From Nevskiales bacterium (GTDB taxonomy: Bacteria; Pseudomonadota; Gammaproteobacteria; Nevskiales; Nevskiaceae), in NCBI GenBank assembly GCA_028698335.1, contig JAQVDP010000019.1, forward strand, positions 1 through 64,000: DNA of 64,000 nt, given 5' to 3'. Shown one piece after another: positions 10,091 through 21,074 of the stretch. Numbering within the stretch: position 1 is the stretch's first letter; every line of letters starts with the position of its first letter. The notes beneath the pieces are model-generated. The model ran no database searches. It worked only from the letters and a program-made list of their open reading frames with translations, and was not told where the DNA came from. The position numbers and the translations under genes are program-made.

Positions 10091-11239
10091 TCAGCCTTCC
10101 AGCCACAACCGGGCCGCGTCGATCAGGCGGCGCAGCAGGCTGCCTTCGCCGACCGGTTGCAGTGTCTGCAGCGGCAGCGTCCGCAGCGTCTGATCGTTGA
10201 TCGACAGGGTGACGGTCCCGACCTGCTGACCTGCCGCCAACGGCGCGATCGCCCGGCCCTCGATGTGCGGGGTGACGGTCAGCTTGTCCGCTTCTCCGCG
10301 CGGGACGGTCAGCACGATCGGGGCGGGAACGCCGACGGCGACCTCGCTGACCGCGCCCTGCCAGACCTGGATCTGGCTGACCGGTTTCTCGGCGCCGAAC
10401 AGCGCCACGTTCTCGAAGAAGCGGAAACCATAGTCGAGCAGGGTCTTGGAGTCCTGTGCCCGTTGGCGGGGGCCGCCAGCGCCCATCACCACGGAGATCA
10501 GGCGGCGGCCGTCGCGGATCGCCGACCCGGCGAGGCAATAGCCGGCACTTTCGGTGTGTCCGGTCTTGATGCCATCGGCGGTGCTGTCCATCTGCAGCAG
10601 CAGGTTGCGGTTGCGCTGGGTGATCTCGCCGCGATGACCGAAAGTGAATTCACGCTCGCTGAAGATCTTGTAACGCTCCGGGTAGGTCTGGATCAGTGCC
10701 CGCGCCAGCAGGGCGATATCGTAGGCGGTGGTGTAGTGCTCGGGGTCGGGCAGCCCGGTGGCATTGACGAAGTGGGTGTCCTTCATCCCGATCTGCTGGG
10801 CGTGCTGGTTCATCAGCTGCGCGAAGACGGATTCGTCGCCGGCGATGTGTTCGGCGATCGCGACGGTGGCGTCGTTGCCGGACTGCGTGATGCTGCCGTG
10901 GAGCAGGTCGCGGAACCCGACCTTCTTGCCGACCTCGACAAACGTGCGGGATCCCGGCGTGCGCCAGGCCTTCTCGCTGATCAGCACGTCGTCATCCATC
11001 GTGACGTGGCCCTGCTGCAGTTCGTCGAACGCCACGAAGGCCGTCATGATCTTGGTGATGCTGGCGGGTTCGACGCGCTCATGCGCGTTCTTTTCGGCGA
11101 TCACCTGACCGCTCTGGAAGTCGAACAGCACGAAGCTGTTGACGTTCAGATCCGGTGGTTCGGGGACCAGCGCGCGTGCGGGCAGCGAAACCAGGAGGGC
11201 GAGCAGGCAGGGGAGCAGGATGGGAAACAGACGCTTCAT
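10091..11239 (-). CDS. dacA: D-alanyl-D-alanine carboxypeptidase (PBP5/6 type)
   Basis: 382 residues, with a signal peptide ending near LPARA, then a penicillin-binding domain and a C-terminal beta-rich domain. The catalytic triad of motifs is complete: SITK with Ser60 and Lys63, SGN at 120-122, and KTG at 225-227. The enzyme removes the terminal D-Ala from peptidoglycan pentapeptides in the periplasm. The C-terminus ([14 protein letters not shown]) can form the amphipathic membrane anchor seen in PBP5. The start at 11239 puts the signal peptide at the N-terminus; the open frame continues upstream to 11344 but reads as non-coding and would overlap rlpA. Confidence 0.94.
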   Translation of the reverse strand: MKRLFPILLPCLLALLVSLPARALVPEPPDLNVNSFVLFDFQSGQVIAEKNAHERVEPASITKIMTAFVAFDELQQGHVTMDDDVLISEKAWRTPGSRTFVEVGKKVGFRDLLHGSITQSGNDATVAIAEHIAGDESVFAQLMNQHAQQIGMKDTHFVNATGLPDPEHYTTAYDIALLARALIQTYPERYKIFSEREFTFGHRGEITQRNRNLLLQMDSTADGIKTGHTESAGYCLAGSAIRDGRRLISVVMGAGGPRQRAQDSKTLLDYGFRFFENVALFGAEKPVSQIQVWQGAVSEVAVGVPAPIVLTVPRGEADKLTVTPHIEGRAIAPLAAGQQVGTVTLSINDQTLRTLPLQTLQPVGEGSLLRRLIDAARLWLEG

Positions 11240-11313
11240 TTGAACGGGAGACGGCATAGGAGTGAGCGGTAGCGGCACGACCGCAGCGAGCGACAAGTCT
11301 ATCGCATCGGGGC

Positions 11314-12186
11314 CTACTGCCCCGCGTCGGCGTCGCGCAACCATGTCAGCTGGAATCCTTCTGACTGCAGACGCGCGCGCATGTTCCGCGCGGATTCGTC
11401 GCCGCCGCTGGCGAACGGCCCGAGCACGACGCGATGGACCGCAAGGCCGTCCTGTTCGGCCACCAGGATGCGGGCGCCGTCGACGCCCCGGCTGCTGAGC
11501 TGCTCGCGCATGGCGATGGCGTTGATCGGATCGGCGTAGACCGCGACCTGCAGCCAGCCCGGACCGGGGTCGGTTGCAGGTGCGGGCGGAGCGGGTTGCG
11601 GAAGCGCCGGGCGTCCCGGCGGGGGGCTGTCGCCGGGATCGATCGCGCTGATTTCGACCATCGCGGAGCCGGCGCCGAGCATGTCGAGCCTGGCGGCGGC
11701 GGCATAGGACAGATCGATGATGCGCCCCTTGTGGAACGGGCCGCGGTCGTTGACCCGCACCACCACGCTGCGGCCGGTGTCCACGCGCGTGACGCGCACA
11801 TAGGTCGGCAGCGGCAGTGTCTTGTGCGCCGCCGTCATCTTGAACATGTCGTAGGGTTCGCCGCTGGAGGTCCGGTGTCCGTGGAATTTCTTGCCGTACC
11901 AGGAGGCGTATCCGCGCTCGCGGAATCCGGACGATGACGCCAGTACCCGGTAGGTTCTGCCGAGAACCTCGTAGCTTGCGGGATTGCCGTAGGCGGAGCG
12001 GGGTTCGGCGCGCGGGACCGCGTCGGGGGTCGAGGCGATGTCCGGAGGGACTTCGTGCCGTTGCGGGGCCACGTCCTGATCGAGTGCGTAGCGACCGGCG
12101 TTGGGCTGGTCCGGGGTCGGGCGCGGCGACGGCGTCGAGCAGGCCGCGAGCATGACGACCGACAGAAGGGCGGATGCGCGGATCAC
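11314..12186 (-). CDS. rlpA: septal-ring lytic transglycosylase RlpA family lipoprotein
   Basis: 290 residues. The lipobox LAAC gives Cys16 as the acylated residue. A double-psi beta-barrel domain follows (GYASWYGKKFHGHRTSSGE to VNDRGPFHKGRIIDLS), which in RlpA cleaves naked glycan strands. The C-terminal 75 residues (GWLQVAVYADPINAIAM onwards) form a SPOR domain that targets denuded peptidoglycan at division sites. A Pro-rich linker separates the two. It begins 3 bases after mltB, and 74 bases separate it from dacA. Confidence 0.93.
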   Translation of the reverse strand: MIRASALLSVVMLAACSTPSPRPTPDQPNAGRYALDQDVAPQRHEVPPDIASTPDAVPRAEPRSAYGNPASYEVLGRTYRVLASSSGFRERGYASWYGKKFHGHRTSSGEPYDMFKMTAAHKTLPLPTYVRVTRVDTGRSVVVRVNDRGPFHKGRIIDLSYAAAARLDMLGAGSAMVEISAIDPGDSPPPGRPALPQPAPPAPATDPGPGWLQVAVYADPINAIAMREQLSSRGVDGARILVAEQDGLAVHRVVLGPFASGGDESARNMRARLQSEGFQLTWLRDADAGQ

Positions 12187-12189
12187 GTG

Positions 12190-13206
12190 TTACTCGGCGT
12201 GCGGCGTGCCGCCTCCCTCGGCCAGGGCGGCTTCGATGCGCCGGGCCAGCTGGGCCACAGCCATGCCGTAGAACACCCTGGGGTTGTAAGTCATCACCGA
12301 ATAGAAATTGTGCAGGGCGACCCAGTATTCCGGACCACCCTCGTCGAGTGGCAGGCGCAGGATGCCGACCGCGGTGTCGGGCGGGAGCTCGACCGCCGGT
12401 TTGATGCCCAGCGCCGCGAGCTGGTCGGCGCGATAGGCGACGTTGCGACCGTTGATCTCGGTGCCTTCAGGGACGGCATCGGCGGTCAGTTGGGCTGGCA
12501 CGATCAGTGGTTGGCCGCGCTGCCACGCACGCTTGCGATCGTAGCGGGTCAGGTAGTGCGCGATCGAACCGATGGCGTCGGTCAGCGACCACAGGTCGCG
12601 CCGGCCGTCGCCGTCGAAATCCACCGACAGCCGGCGGTAGTTGCTCGGCATGAACTGCGCCGCGCCCATCGCGCCCGCGTAGGATCCGGTCGGCGTCAGC
12701 GGATCGAACCCGAAATCGCGGCACAGCACGAAGAATTCGGTCAGCTCGCTGAGGAAGAAGCGGTTGCGTGTGGGATGGTCGAAACCCTGCGTGCTCAGGG
12801 CGTCGATGACCCGTACCGAGCCGGTGATGTGTCCGTAGCGGGTTTCGATGCCGAGGATGCCGGCGATGACGGCCGGCGGTACGCCGTATTCCTCTTCCGC
12901 GCGCGCCAGCGCGTCGGCGTGCATCAGCAGCAGGCCGACGCCGTTTTCGACGCGGCTGGTGTCGATGCGCCGCGAGTACTGCGTCCAGGTCTCGGTCTTT
13001 TCCGGTGCCTTCTGTTCCTTCTCCACCAGCTGTGGCAGGCGCTCGGCCTGGGCCAGGGTGGTCTTGACCCGGGCCAGCTCGGTGTCCGAGAAGCCGTATT
13101 CGGCGCGCAGCCTCTCGAGCAGTGCCGGGACCTGCGGGTGCTGGCTGTAGTCGGCATGCGCCTGGACGGCGACGGTCAGGGCGAACGCAGCGGCGAGTCT
13201 GGGCAT
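12190..13206 (-). CDS. mltB: lytic murein transglycosylase B
   Basis: 338 residues. An N-terminal signal peptide (about 1-18, ending AVQAHA) has no lipobox cysteine, so the protein is probably soluble in the periplasm rather than lipid-anchored as in E. coli. The catalytic Glu121 lies in AGILGIETRYGHITG. GAMGAAQFMPSNYRRLSVDFDGDGRRDLW carries the substrate-cleft and calcium-loop region of the family. The start codon shares one base with the rodA stop (TGATG), which fixes the start and implies coupling. A much longer same-frame reading runs up to 14433 but only overlaps rodA out of frame. Confidence 0.93.
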   Translation of the reverse strand: MPRLAAAFALTVAVQAHADYSQHPQVPALLERLRAEYGFSDTELARVKTTLAQAERLPQLVEKEQKAPEKTETWTQYSRRIDTSRVENGVGLLLMHADALARAEEEYGVPPAVIAGILGIETRYGHITGSVRVIDALSTQGFDHPTRNRFFLSELTEFFVLCRDFGFDPLTPTGSYAGAMGAAQFMPSNYRRLSVDFDGDGRRDLWSLTDAIGSIAHYLTRYDRKRAWQRGQPLIVPAQLTADAVPEGTEINGRNVAYRADQLAALGIKPAVELPPDTAVGILRLPLDEGGPEYWVALHNFYSVMTYNPRVFYGMAVAQLARRIEAALAEGGGTPHAE

Positions 13207-14342
13207 CACTTGGCGAGCAGCTTGCGGTTGGTGTGGATGGACATCAGCATACCGAAGCTCGCCAGCAGCGACACCGCCGAGGTGCCGCCGTAGCTCACCA
13301 GCGGCAGCGGCACGCCCACCACCGGCAGCAGGCCGATGACCATGCCGATGTTGATGAAGAAGTAGATGAAGAAGGTCATCGCCAGACTGCCGCCGAGCAG
13401 GCGCTGGAAGGTGTCCTGGGCGCGGGCCGCGATGTAGATGCAGCGGCCGACCACGGCCAGATACAGCGCCAGCAGCATCAGCACGCCGAGCAGCCCCATC
13501 TCCTCGGAGAACACCGCGAAGATGAAGTCGGTATGCGCCTCGGGCAGGAAATCGAGGTTGGCCTGGGTGCCGTTGAGCCAGCCCTTGCCGAACAGACCGC
13601 CGGAGCCGATCGCGATCTTCGACTGGGTGATGTGGTAGCCGGCGCCGAGCGGATCGCTTTCCGGGTTGAGCAGGGTCAGGATGCGCTGGCGCTGGTAGTC
13701 GTGCAGGCGTTCCCACAGCAGCGGTGCCGCCGCCGCGACCGCCATCAGGCTGCCGATGATCCAGCGCCACTGCAGCCCGGCGAAGAACAGGGCGAAGCTG
13801 CCGGCGACGAAGACCAGCAGCGCGGTGCCGAGATCGGGCTGCTTCATGATCAGCCCGACCGGCATGCCGATCAGCAGCAGGACCAGGCCGATCGTGAACA
13901 GGGTCGGCGGCAGGCGCCGGTGATGCAGGAATGCGGCGACCGTCATCGGCATCGCCAGCTTCATCAGCTCCGACGGCTGGAAGCGCAGCACACCGAGATC
14001 GAGCCAGCGCTGCGCGCCCTTGGCGGTGTCGCCGAGTGCCAGCACCAGCATCAGCAGCAGGACGGTCAGCCCATACGCCCACGGCGAGATCGCGCGATAG
14101 ACATCGGGCGGCGCCTGGGCGACGGCGAACATGGCCGCGAACCCCAGCGCCAGGCGCTGCAGCTGGCTCCAGACCGCGTCGGTCGAATGACCGGAAGCCG
14201 AGTACTGGACGAACAGGCCGACGGCGGCGACCAGCATCAGCAGCAGCAGCAACGGCAGGTCGATGTGCCAGGTCTCCATCCAGTCGCCCCAGCCGGGTTC
14301 CGGCTTGCGTGAGCGGCCGCTGTGCAGCATATTGGCGATCAT
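13206..14342 (-). CDS. rodA: peptidoglycan glycosyltransferase RodA
   Basis: 378 residues with about ten membrane helices of the SEDS family. It polymerises lipid II in the inner membrane together with PBP2. Recognisable segments are QPSELMKLAMPMTVAAFL, KQPDLGTALLVFVAGSFALFFAG (with the essential Asp), FLPEAHTDFIFAVFSEEMG and VGVPLPLVSYGGTS. It overlaps mrdA by four bases and mltB by one, so the three are coupled. Confidence 0.96.
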   Translation of the reverse strand: MIANMLHSGRSRKPEPGWGDWMETWHIDLPLLLLLMLVAAVGLFVQYSASGHSTDAVWSQLQRLALGFAAMFAVAQAPPDVYRAISPWAYGLTVLLLMLVLALGDTAKGAQRWLDLGVLRFQPSELMKLAMPMTVAAFLHHRRLPPTLFTIGLVLLLIGMPVGLIMKQPDLGTALLVFVAGSFALFFAGLQWRWIIGSLMAVAAAAPLLWERLHDYQRQRILTLLNPESDPLGAGYHITQSKIAIGSGGLFGKGWLNGTQANLDFLPEAHTDFIFAVFSEEMGLLGVLMLLALYLAVVGRCIYIAARAQDTFQRLLGGSLAMTFFIYFFINIGMVIGLLPVVGVPLPLVSYGGTSAVSLLASFGMLMSIHTNRKLLAK

Positions 14343-16288
14343 CGGGTTGCGTCCTCGGGCGGGCGGGGTGCGGGCGGATTCGACACGGCGGTGGTCGCGG
14401 GTTTCTGGCCCTCCTGACCATATACGACCTCACCCAGCAGATATTGATCCATCACCACGCGCGCCATCGGCCCTGCAGTGGAGCCGCCGTGGCCGGCATG
14501 TTCGGCGATCACGGCGACGGCGATCTTCGGGTCCTCCGCCGGTGCGAAGGCGATGAACAAGGCGTGGTCGCGCAGCCGCAGCGGGGTGTCTTCGAGCTCC
14601 GGGGCCGCCTCGTCCTGCTTCAGGCCGGCGACCTGGGCGGTGCCGGTCTTGCCGGCAATCCGGTAAGGGGAATCCTTGCCGATGCGGTAGGCGGTGCCGG
14701 CCGGCGAGTGCGCGACCTCGACCATCGCGTCGATCACGACGTTCCAGTTCTGGTTGTCGGCCAGCTCGATCTGCTCCAGAGGCTCCGGCTGCACCACGTC
14801 GATGCCCTTGGTGATCGGATCCTCGACGGCGTGCAGGACGTGCGGCTTGAAGCCGCCGCCGCGCATCGCGATACGGGCCGTCATCTGAGCCAGTTGCAGG
14901 GGCGTCACCGAGGTGAAGCCCTGGCCGATGCCGACGTTCAGCGTCTCGCCCGGGTACCAGTTCTCGTGGCGGGTACGCTGTTTCCATTCGCGCGACGGAA
15001 ACAGGCCGCCTTTTTCCAGCGGCAGGTCGATGCCGGTGCGGTGGCCGAGGCCGAACTCCGACATCGCGTCGTGGATGCGATCGATGCCGAGGTTCAAGGC
15101 CAGCTGGTAGAAGTAGATGTCGCAGGAGCGCATGACGCCGGTGGCCATGTCCACCCAGCCGTGGCCGCTGCGTTTCCAGCAGCGGTATTTGCGAGACGAG
15201 CCGGGCAGCTTCATCTCGCCGCCGCAGAACTCCCGGTGCTCGGGGTCGAACACGTCGTGCTCCAGTCCCGCCAGCGCCATCGCGGGTTTGACCGTGGAGC
15301 CGGGCGGGTAGGTGCCCTGCAGTGCGCGGTTGAACAGCGGGCGGCGCGGATCCTCGAGCAGTTGCCGGTAGTCCTTGCTGCTGATGCCCTCGACGAAGTA
15401 GTGCGGGTCGTAACCGGGGTTGCTGACCATCGCGATGACCTCGCCGGTCTGCGGGTCGAGCGCGACGATGGCGCCGGTGAGGTCGCCCAGCGCCTGCTCG
15501 GCGACGAGCTGGACCCGCGCGTCCAGCGACAGATAGATGTTGCGGCCCGGATAGCCGCGCTGGTAGTCGAGTTCCCGCAGCGGGCGGCCGTAGGCGTTGG
15601 CTTCGATGATCTTGGCGCCGGGCACCCCGCGCAGGATGTCCTCCTGGGCGCGTTCGACGCCGACCTTGCCGATCTGGTTCAGGCCCTGATACGCGGCCTC
15701 GTCGATCGTCTGCAGTTCACGTTCGGTGATCCCTCCGACGTAGCCGATCACGTGGGCACCGCTGGCGCCGAGCGGATAGTTCCGCGACAGGCCTGCGGTG
15801 ACTTCGACGCCGGGGAACTCGTGGCGGCGGATCTCGTAGCGCGCCACCTCCTCCATCGACAGGTTGGAGCGCAGCGGGACGCCCAGATAGCGGGGCGACT
15901 TGTGCACGCGATCCCTGAAACGGTCGATGTCGGCCTCGTCGAGCGCGACGACCCGCGACAGGCGCGCCAGCAGCGCGTCCATGTCGTCGACCTGCTCCGG
16001 CGTGATCTCGAGGACGAAGGCCGGACGGTTCTGCGCCAGCACGGTGCCGGAGCGGTCGTAGATCAGCCCGCGCACTGGCGCCACCGGCATCACCCGCATG
16101 CGGTTCTCGTCGGCCCGTGTCGAGAAATAGGCATGGCGGACCACCTGCAGGTCGACCAGGCGCACGATCAGCAGGATCACGCAGGCCGTGCACAGCAGTA
16201 CCGCGGCGACGGAGCGGCTCAGGAAGGTGTTGCGTTCGGCGTGGACGTTCTTCAGCGCATCCCGGCGCCGTGGCGGCCCGATCAGCAC
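14339..16288 (-). CDS. mrdA: penicillin-binding protein 2 (elongation transpeptidase)
   Basis: 649 residues. One N-terminal membrane helix (about 26-49) is followed by the pedestal domain and the transpeptidase domain. The active-site motifs are complete: STVK with Ser331 and Lys334, SCD at 388-390, and KTGT at 547-550. PBP2 cross-links new peptidoglycan along the sidewall as RodA's partner. The C-terminal tail is Pro/Ala rich. It lies 51 bases after mreD and overlaps rodA. Confidence 0.96.
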   Translation of the reverse strand: MLIGPPRRRDALKNVHAERNTFLSRSVAAVLLCTACVILLIVRLVDLQVVRHAYFSTRADENRMRVMPVAPVRGLIYDRSGTVLAQNRPAFVLEITPEQVDDMDALLARLSRVVALDEADIDRFRDRVHKSPRYLGVPLRSNLSMEEVARYEIRRHEFPGVEVTAGLSRNYPLGASGAHVIGYVGGITERELQTIDEAAYQGLNQIGKVGVERAQEDILRGVPGAKIIEANAYGRPLRELDYQRGYPGRNIYLSLDARVQLVAEQALGDLTGAIVALDPQTGEVIAMVSNPGYDPHYFVEGISSKDYRQLLEDPRRPLFNRALQGTYPPGSTVKPAMALAGLEHDVFDPEHREFCGGEMKLPGSSRKYRCWKRSGHGWVDMATGVMRSCDIYFYQLALNLGIDRIHDAMSEFGLGHRTGIDLPLEKGGLFPSREWKQRTRHENWYPGETLNVGIGQGFTSVTPLQLAQMTARIAMRGGGFKPHVLHAVEDPITKGIDVVQPEPLEQIELADNQNWNVVIDAMVEVAHSPAGTAYRIGKDSPYRIAGKTGTAQVAGLKQDEAAPELEDTPLRLRDHALFIAFAPAEDPKIAVAVIAEHAGHGGSTAGPMARVVMDQYLLGEVVYGQEGQKPATTAVSNPPAPRPPEDATR

Positions 16289-16339
16289 CCTGGCCTCCGG
16301 CCGGGGGCGCCGGTCCCGGGATCATCGAGGCGTGTCACC

Positions 16340-16825
16340 TCATTCATCCTCGGTCGGCTGCCGCAGCAGCTCCATCACGCTGAACAGCAGGGGCCAGAAC
16401 AGCGTCGTCGACAGGACCGGCAGCCATCGCAGCAGCGTATTGGCCTCGTGATGGGTGGCGCCGTCGATCCAGAACATGATGAAACTGTAGATCGCCCAGG
16501 CCGGCAGCAGCGCGATCGTGGCCTGCCACAGCGGGAACAGAATGAAGATGCCGCGCAGACGTTCGACCAGATAGACCACGACGATCAGCCCCAGCGCATG
16601 CTGTCCCAGCGGCGATCCGAACAGGACATCCATCGCCAGGCCGACGAGGAAGGCGGGCAGCAGGGTCGAGATGCGCGGTTCGCGCAGGGCCCAGTAGGCG
16701 AGGATCAGCGGGGCCCACATCGGCCGCGCCGCAGCCAGCAGATCCGGCAGTTCGACCAGCTGGAACACCAGTGCGACCAGCACGCTGGACAGGAAGCCCA
16801 GATACAGCGCGCGCAGGTCGGTCAT
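16340..16825 (-). CDS. mreD: rod-shape determining protein MreD
   Basis: 161 residues with five or six hydrophobic segments, the usual size for this small inner-membrane elongasome subunit. GLAMDVLFGSPLGQHALGL is the most family-like stretch. Its start overlaps the mreC stop by four bases. MreD is variable in sequence, so position between mreC and mrdA is part of the evidence. Confidence 0.92.
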   Translation of the reverse strand: MTDLRALYLGFLSSVLVALVFQLVELPDLLAAARPMWAPLILAYWALREPRISTLLPAFLVGLAMDVLFGSPLGQHALGLIVVVYLVERLRGIFILFPLWQATIALLPAWAIYSFIMFWIDGATHHEANTLLRWLPVLSTTLFWPLLFSVMELLRQPTEDE

Positions 16826-17817
16826 GGCACCACCTGGGGGGCGCTGGCAGGCGCGTCGCCGTCGGGCGTCGCTGCTGTGTCGCCGCCGGTTTCGGCAGGG
16901 CTGGACGGGTCCGCTGGCCGGTCCTCGAGGTCTTCGTCGGCGCCAGCGATGCTGTCGTCGGGCTCGTCGAGCCGGAAGTCCTCGCTCCAGACCAGCAGGG
17001 CCTGCCGGCCCTGGTTGAGGTGCGCTGCCGGGGAGGCGTAGGCCTCCATGAAGTGCTCGCCGGCAACGTGGCGCAATTCGTATACCGTTCCGACCGGGTA
17101 GCCGGCCGGAAAACGACCGCCGAGCGCCGACGAAACCAGCAGGTCGCCGACCTGGATATCCGCATTGGAGGGCAGGAACGGCAGACGCAGGCCGCGCGCG
17201 TCACCTCCGCCGACCGCGATCGTCTGCATGCCGGTGCGATTGACCTCGATCGGCACGCCGTGATCCGGATCGGTGATCAGCAGCGCCTTGGAGCGGTCGC
17301 GGCCGACGGAGACGATCTGGCCGAGCACGCCGTAGGCGTCGACCAGGGCCTGACCGCGATAGACGCCGTGGCTGCGCCCCTTGTTGAGGGTGATCTGATT
17401 CCGGTACGGGTCCTGGTTGATCGCGATGATCTCGGCGATCAGGACCTCGTCCTGGATGCGGGCGGCCGAGGCGAGCAGCTCGCGGATACGGCGGTTTTCC
17501 GCCTCCAGCGCGTCCATCTTCTGCAGCCGCGCTTCCAGCAGCAGCTGCTTTTCCTTCAGTTCGCCGTTCTCGCGTTCCAGGGTTTCACGCGTGCTGATGT
17601 CGCCGGCGGCATTGAGCACGCTGCTTGGCAGGGAGGCCAGCCACACCACCGGCGTCAGCATCAGGGACAGGCCGCTGCGCAACGACGCCAGCGAATCACC
17701 GCGCGTGTCGTTGAAGACCAGCGCCAGCGACGCCAGGATCAGCAGAAAGGCGCGCAGGCCTAGGCCCGGCCCGCGTGGGAACAGGGGGCGACGGTATGTC
17801 TCGGGCAGCGTATTCAA
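16822..17817 (-). CDS. mreC: rod-shape determining protein MreC
   Basis: 331 residues. A cytoplasmic N-terminus is followed by one membrane helix (about 24-40), then a coiled coil (about 75-115, RETLERENGELKEKQLLLEA) and the periplasmic beta-barrel domain with RNQITLNKGRSHGVYRGQAL and FPAGYPVGTV. MreC scaffolds PBP2 and RodA. The last 50 residues are a low-complexity Asp/Ala/Pro tail (from about DEPDDSIAGADEDLEDRP) beyond the usual domain end. A 109-base gap separates it from mreB. Confidence 0.95.
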   Translation of the reverse strand: MNTLPETYRRPLFPRGPGLGLRAFLLILASLALVFNDTRGDSLASLRSGLSLMLTPVVWLASLPSSVLNAAGDISTRETLERENGELKEKQLLLEARLQKMDALEAENRRIRELLASAARIQDEVLIAEIIAINQDPYRNQITLNKGRSHGVYRGQALVDAYGVLGQIVSVGRDRSKALLITDPDHGVPIEVNRTGMQTIAVGGGDARGLRLPFLPSNADIQVGDLLVSSALGGRFPAGYPVGTVYELRHVAGEHFMEAYASPAAHLNQGRQALLVWSEDFRLDEPDDSIAGADEDLEDRPADPSSPAETGGDTAATPDGDAPASAPQVVP

Positions 17818-17926
17818 GATCGCGCTGGGCTGACGACAACGAGGTTAGCGGCCAAGGATAGGGCCGCAGGCAACAGGGGGCAACGCACCGCGCGGGCACC
17901 GGACCGGCTGCGGCCCGGACGTGACA

Positions 17927-19238
<1,312 letters not shown>

Positions 19239-19526
19239 ATGAGTCTGACGATTGAGCAGTTGAAGCAGGTCGCCCATCTGGCGCGACTGGAGATGACCCC
19301 CGATCAGGCGGATCACTATACCCAGCAGCTGTCGAGCATCCTGGATCTGGTCGACCAGCTCCAGCAGGCCAAGACCGACCAGGTCGAGCCGATGGCGCAT
19401 CCGCTGGAGATGAGCCAGCGCCTGCGTCCGGACACGGTCACCGAAACCAACCAGCGCGACGTGTTCCAGTCGGTGGCGCCGTCGGTCGAGGACGGCCTGT
19501 ACGTCGTTCCCAAGGTCATCGAGTAG
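19239..19526 (+). CDS. gatC: Asp-tRNA(Asn)/Glu-tRNA(Gln) amidotransferase subunit C
   Basis: 95 residues, the usual size. MSLTIEQLKQVAHLARLEM and the later VEPMAHPLEMSQRLRPDTV are characteristic. GatC stabilises the GatA-GatB complex that amidates mischarged tRNA. The ATG at 19239 gives the family N-terminus; upstream in-frame codons are an unrelated extension. gatA follows 69 bases later. Confidence 0.96.
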   Translation: MSLTIEQLKQVAHLARLEMTPDQADHYTQQLSSILDLVDQLQQAKTDQVEPMAHPLEMSQRLRPDTVTETNQRDVFQSVAPSVEDGLYVVPKVIE

Positions 19527-19595
19527 GACCGGCCCGTGCGGGCCGGGCCAGGGCCCGGCGTCCATCCCGGCGACATCGCTTTCAAGTACGAACCC

Positions 19596-21059
19596 ATGCA
19601 TACACTTTCGATCAAGGCCCTCGGCGAGGGCCTGAAGACCAAGAAGTTCTCATCGCGGGAGCTGACGCAGCACTACCTCTCGCGGATCGAGCGCCACGAC
19701 CCGGCGCTGAACAGCTACATCACCGTCACCGCCGAGCAGGCGCTGGCGCAGGCCGACGCCGCGGATGCGCGTCTGGCGGCGGGCGAGGCGGGACCCCTGA
19801 CCGGCATTCCGCTGGCGCAGAAGGACATCTTCTGCACGGCCGGCGTCCGCACCAGCTGTGCGTCGAAGATGCTCGACAACTTCGTGGCACCGTACAACGC
19901 CACCATCGTCGACAAGCTGCACGGTGCCGACGGCGCGGGCATGGTCATGCTCGGCAAGTGCAACATGGACGAGTTCGCGATGGGCTCGTCGAACGAGACC
20001 AGCTGGTACGGCCCGGTCAAGAATCCCTGGGACACCGGCCGCGTGCCGGGCGGCTCGTCGGGCGGCTCGGTGGCGGCGGTCGCCGCCGGTCTGGCGCCGG
20101 CCGCGACCGCGACCGATACCGGCGGCTCGATCCGCCAGCCCGCGGCGCTGACCAATCTGACCGGCATCAAGCCGACCTACGGTCGCGTCTCCCGCTACGG
20201 CATGATCGCGTTCGCGTCGAGCCTCGATCAGGCCGGCGTCGTCGCGCGCACCGCCGAGGACGCGGCGTACGTCCTGCAGGCGATGTCCGGTTTCGACCCC
20301 AGGGACTCGACCAGCGTCGAGCGCCCGGTCGACGATCTGGTCGGGGGGCTGGAGCGCCCGATCAAGGGGCTGCGCATCGGCCTGCCGAAGGAGTATTTCG
20401 CCGAGGGCCTGGCTGACGGCGCCCGCGAGCGGGTGATGGCGGCGGTCGAGCAGCTCAGGTCGATGGGCGCCGAGATCGTCGAGATCTCGCTGCCGAACTC
20501 GCCGCTGTCGGTGCCGACCTACTACGTCGTCGCGCCGGCCGAGGCCAGCTCCAACCTGTCGCGCTACGACGGTGTCCGCTACGGCCACCGCGCCGAGGGC
20601 ATCAAGACCCTGGAGGAACTCTACAAGCGTTCCCGCGGCGAGGGCTTCGGCGCCGAGGTCCAGCGCCGCATCATGGTCGGCACCTATGTGCTCAGCCACG
20701 GCTACTACGACGCGTACTACCTGCAGGCGCAGAAGGTCCGCAAGCTGATCTACGACGACTTCCGGCGCGCCTTCGAGTCTGTGGACCTGGTGCTGGGGCC
20801 GACGGCGACCGACGTGGCCTTCGAGCTGGGGTCCAAGACCGACGATCCGGTCGCGATGTATCTGAACGACATCTACACCATTGCCGCCAACCTCGCGGGG
20901 ATTCCGGCGATGAGCCTGTCCTGCGGATTCGTGGACGGTCTGCCGGTCGGCCTGCAGCTGATGGGCAACTACTTCGACGAGGCTCGACTGCTCAACGTCG
21001 CGCACCAGTACCAGCTGGCGACCGACTGGCACCAGCAGCATCCGCGCGGTTTTGAATAA
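19596..21059 (+). CDS. gatA: Asp-tRNA(Asn)/Glu-tRNA(Gln) amidotransferase subunit A
   Basis: 487 residues. The amidase-signature catalytic residues are visible as Lys76 (PLAQKD), cis-Ser154 (GGSSGGS) and nucleophile Ser178 ([10 protein letters not shown]). The subunit hydrolyses glutamine and channels ammonia to GatB. Its presence implies that Gln-tRNA or Asn-tRNA is made by transamidation in this organism. The ATG at 19596 matches the family start (MHTLSIKAL). Confidence 0.97.
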   Translation: MHTLSIKALGEGLKTKKFSSRELTQHYLSRIERHDPALNSYITVTAEQALAQADAADARLAAGEAGPLTGIPLAQKDIFCTAGVRTSCASKMLDNFVAPYNATIVDKLHGADGAGMVMLGKCNMDEFAMGSSNETSWYGPVKNPWDTGRVPGGSSGGSVAAVAAGLAPAATATDTGGSIRQPAALTNLTGIKPTYGRVSRYGMIAFASSLDQAGVVARTAEDAAYVLQAMSGFDPRDSTSVERPVDDLVGGLERPIKGLRIGLPKEYFAEGLADGARERVMAAVEQLRSMGAEIVEISLPNSPLSVPTYYVVAPAEASSNLSRYDGVRYGHRAEGIKTLEELYKRSRGEGFGAEVQRRIMVGTYVLSHGYYDAYYLQAQKVRKLIYDDFRRAFESVDLVLGPTATDVAFELGSKTDDPVAMYLNDIYTIAANLAGIPAMSLSCGFVDGLPVGLQLMGNYFDEARLLNVAHQYQLATDWHQQHPRGFE

Positions 21060-21074
21060 GACGGGTTATCGAAC

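Noticed and set aside
12190..14433. 747-residue frame suggesting an MltB fusion with an upstream domain
   Set aside because: The upstream half is rodA read out of frame; the mltB start is fixed by the TGATG junction with the rodA stop.
13931..17041. 1036-residue plus-strand frame across rodA, mrdA, mreD and mreC
   Set aside because: It is antisense to four well-recognised genes, low in complexity and without domain signals.
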